DNA of 64,000 nt from JAKALD01 sp963817785 (GTDB taxonomy: Bacteria > Pseudomonadota > Gammaproteobacteria > Burkholderiales > SG8-39). The notes beneath the pieces are model-generated. The model saw only the letters and a program-made list of their open reading frames with translations. It was not told where the DNA came from and did no database searches. Location: the NCBI GenBank assembly GCA_963817785.1, contig CAWFPL010000003.1:124001-188000 (forward strand). The letters run 5' to 3'. Positions 63,953 to 64,000 of this stretch are shown piece after piece (position 1 is the first letter of the stretch; every line of letters starts with the position of its first letter). Both the position numbers and the translations under genes were made by a program.

Positions 63953-64000
63953 ATGAAGAAGGTGGTGATTCATCTCTTCCACGACGACGCCGCGAGCCTC
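63953..64000 (+). CDS. Start of a truncated gene at the window edge
   Basis: Only 16 codons are present (MKKVVIHLFHDDAASL). The ATG has an AAGGAGA site eight bases before it and lies 10 bases after the exporter stop, so it is a real gene of the same operon. Too short to identify. Confidence 0.7.
   Translation, partial: MKKVVIHLFHDDAASL

Overview
The window reads as chromosomal DNA of a high-GC betaproteobacterium, probably Burkholderiales-like. The main clues are the glnA / DUF4124 protein / ntrB / ntrC order, LPS genes (waaC, waaA), an A-type malate synthase, class I PHA synthase, thioredoxin-coupled ArsC and Acr3. No species can be named from sequence alone. No tRNA, rRNA or CRISPR array was seen.

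Layout. 1-8.9 kb: LPS genes, a tolC-like gene tail-to-tail with waaA, two rhodaneses, a Pcm-like methyltransferase, thiC behind a TPP riboswitch, a Ser/Thr kinase fused to a cyclic-nucleotide-binding domain, and uppP. 8.9-13.9 kb: nitrogen control. glnA has two NtrC-type palindromes and a -24/-12 promoter and is followed by a DUF4124 protein, ntrB and ntrC. 13.9-18.2 kb: panE, an FAH-family hydrolase, malate synthase and a flavin reductase. 18.2-23.5 kb: a Cpx-like envelope stress module (sensor, regulator, CpxP/Spy-like protein, small secreted proteins) with a DrrAB-type ABC exporter. 23.7-37.8 kb: two complete tripartite efflux operons in series, MdtABC plus outer-membrane factor, then MacAB plus outer-membrane factor. 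37.9-42.1 kb: xthA, a dihydrolipoamide-dehydrogenase-like flavoprotein and phaC.

42.1-53.2 kb is a mobile, arsenic-related island. It holds an IS200/IS605 element (tnpA/tnpB), the arsenite-oxidase regulators aioR-aioS-aioX, divergent aioB-aioA behind a near-perfect sigma-54 promoter, mobB for the molybdenum cofactor, and IS21 and IS1595 remnants. aioA is cut near its 3' end by an intact IS1595-family element. The 8-bp target duplication is exact and removing the element restores the frame, so this is a recent inactivation or truncation. 53.2-55.7 kb: a conventional ars operon (arsR, arsI, arsC, acr3).

55.7-64 kb: osmC; a predicted ATP-grasp-like ligase translationally coupled to an ECF sigma factor and followed by an ArsP-type permease and a thioredoxin-like protein; then a P-type cation ATPase, a two-[4Fe-4S] flavin reductase and a TauE/SafE exporter.

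Two themes link the parts. First, FNR/Anr-type boxes (TTGAY-N4-RTCAA) stand before macA, the flavoprotein gene, phaC (degenerate), osmC and the P-type ATPase, most with class II spacing to a -10-like hexamer. This suggests a low-oxygen regulon into which the arsenic island was inserted. Second, a 36-bp acr3 fragment just after phaC is a scar of rearrangement at the island's left edge. The least described unit is the ATP-grasp / sigma / permease / thioredoxin cluster at 56.2-59.5 kb.
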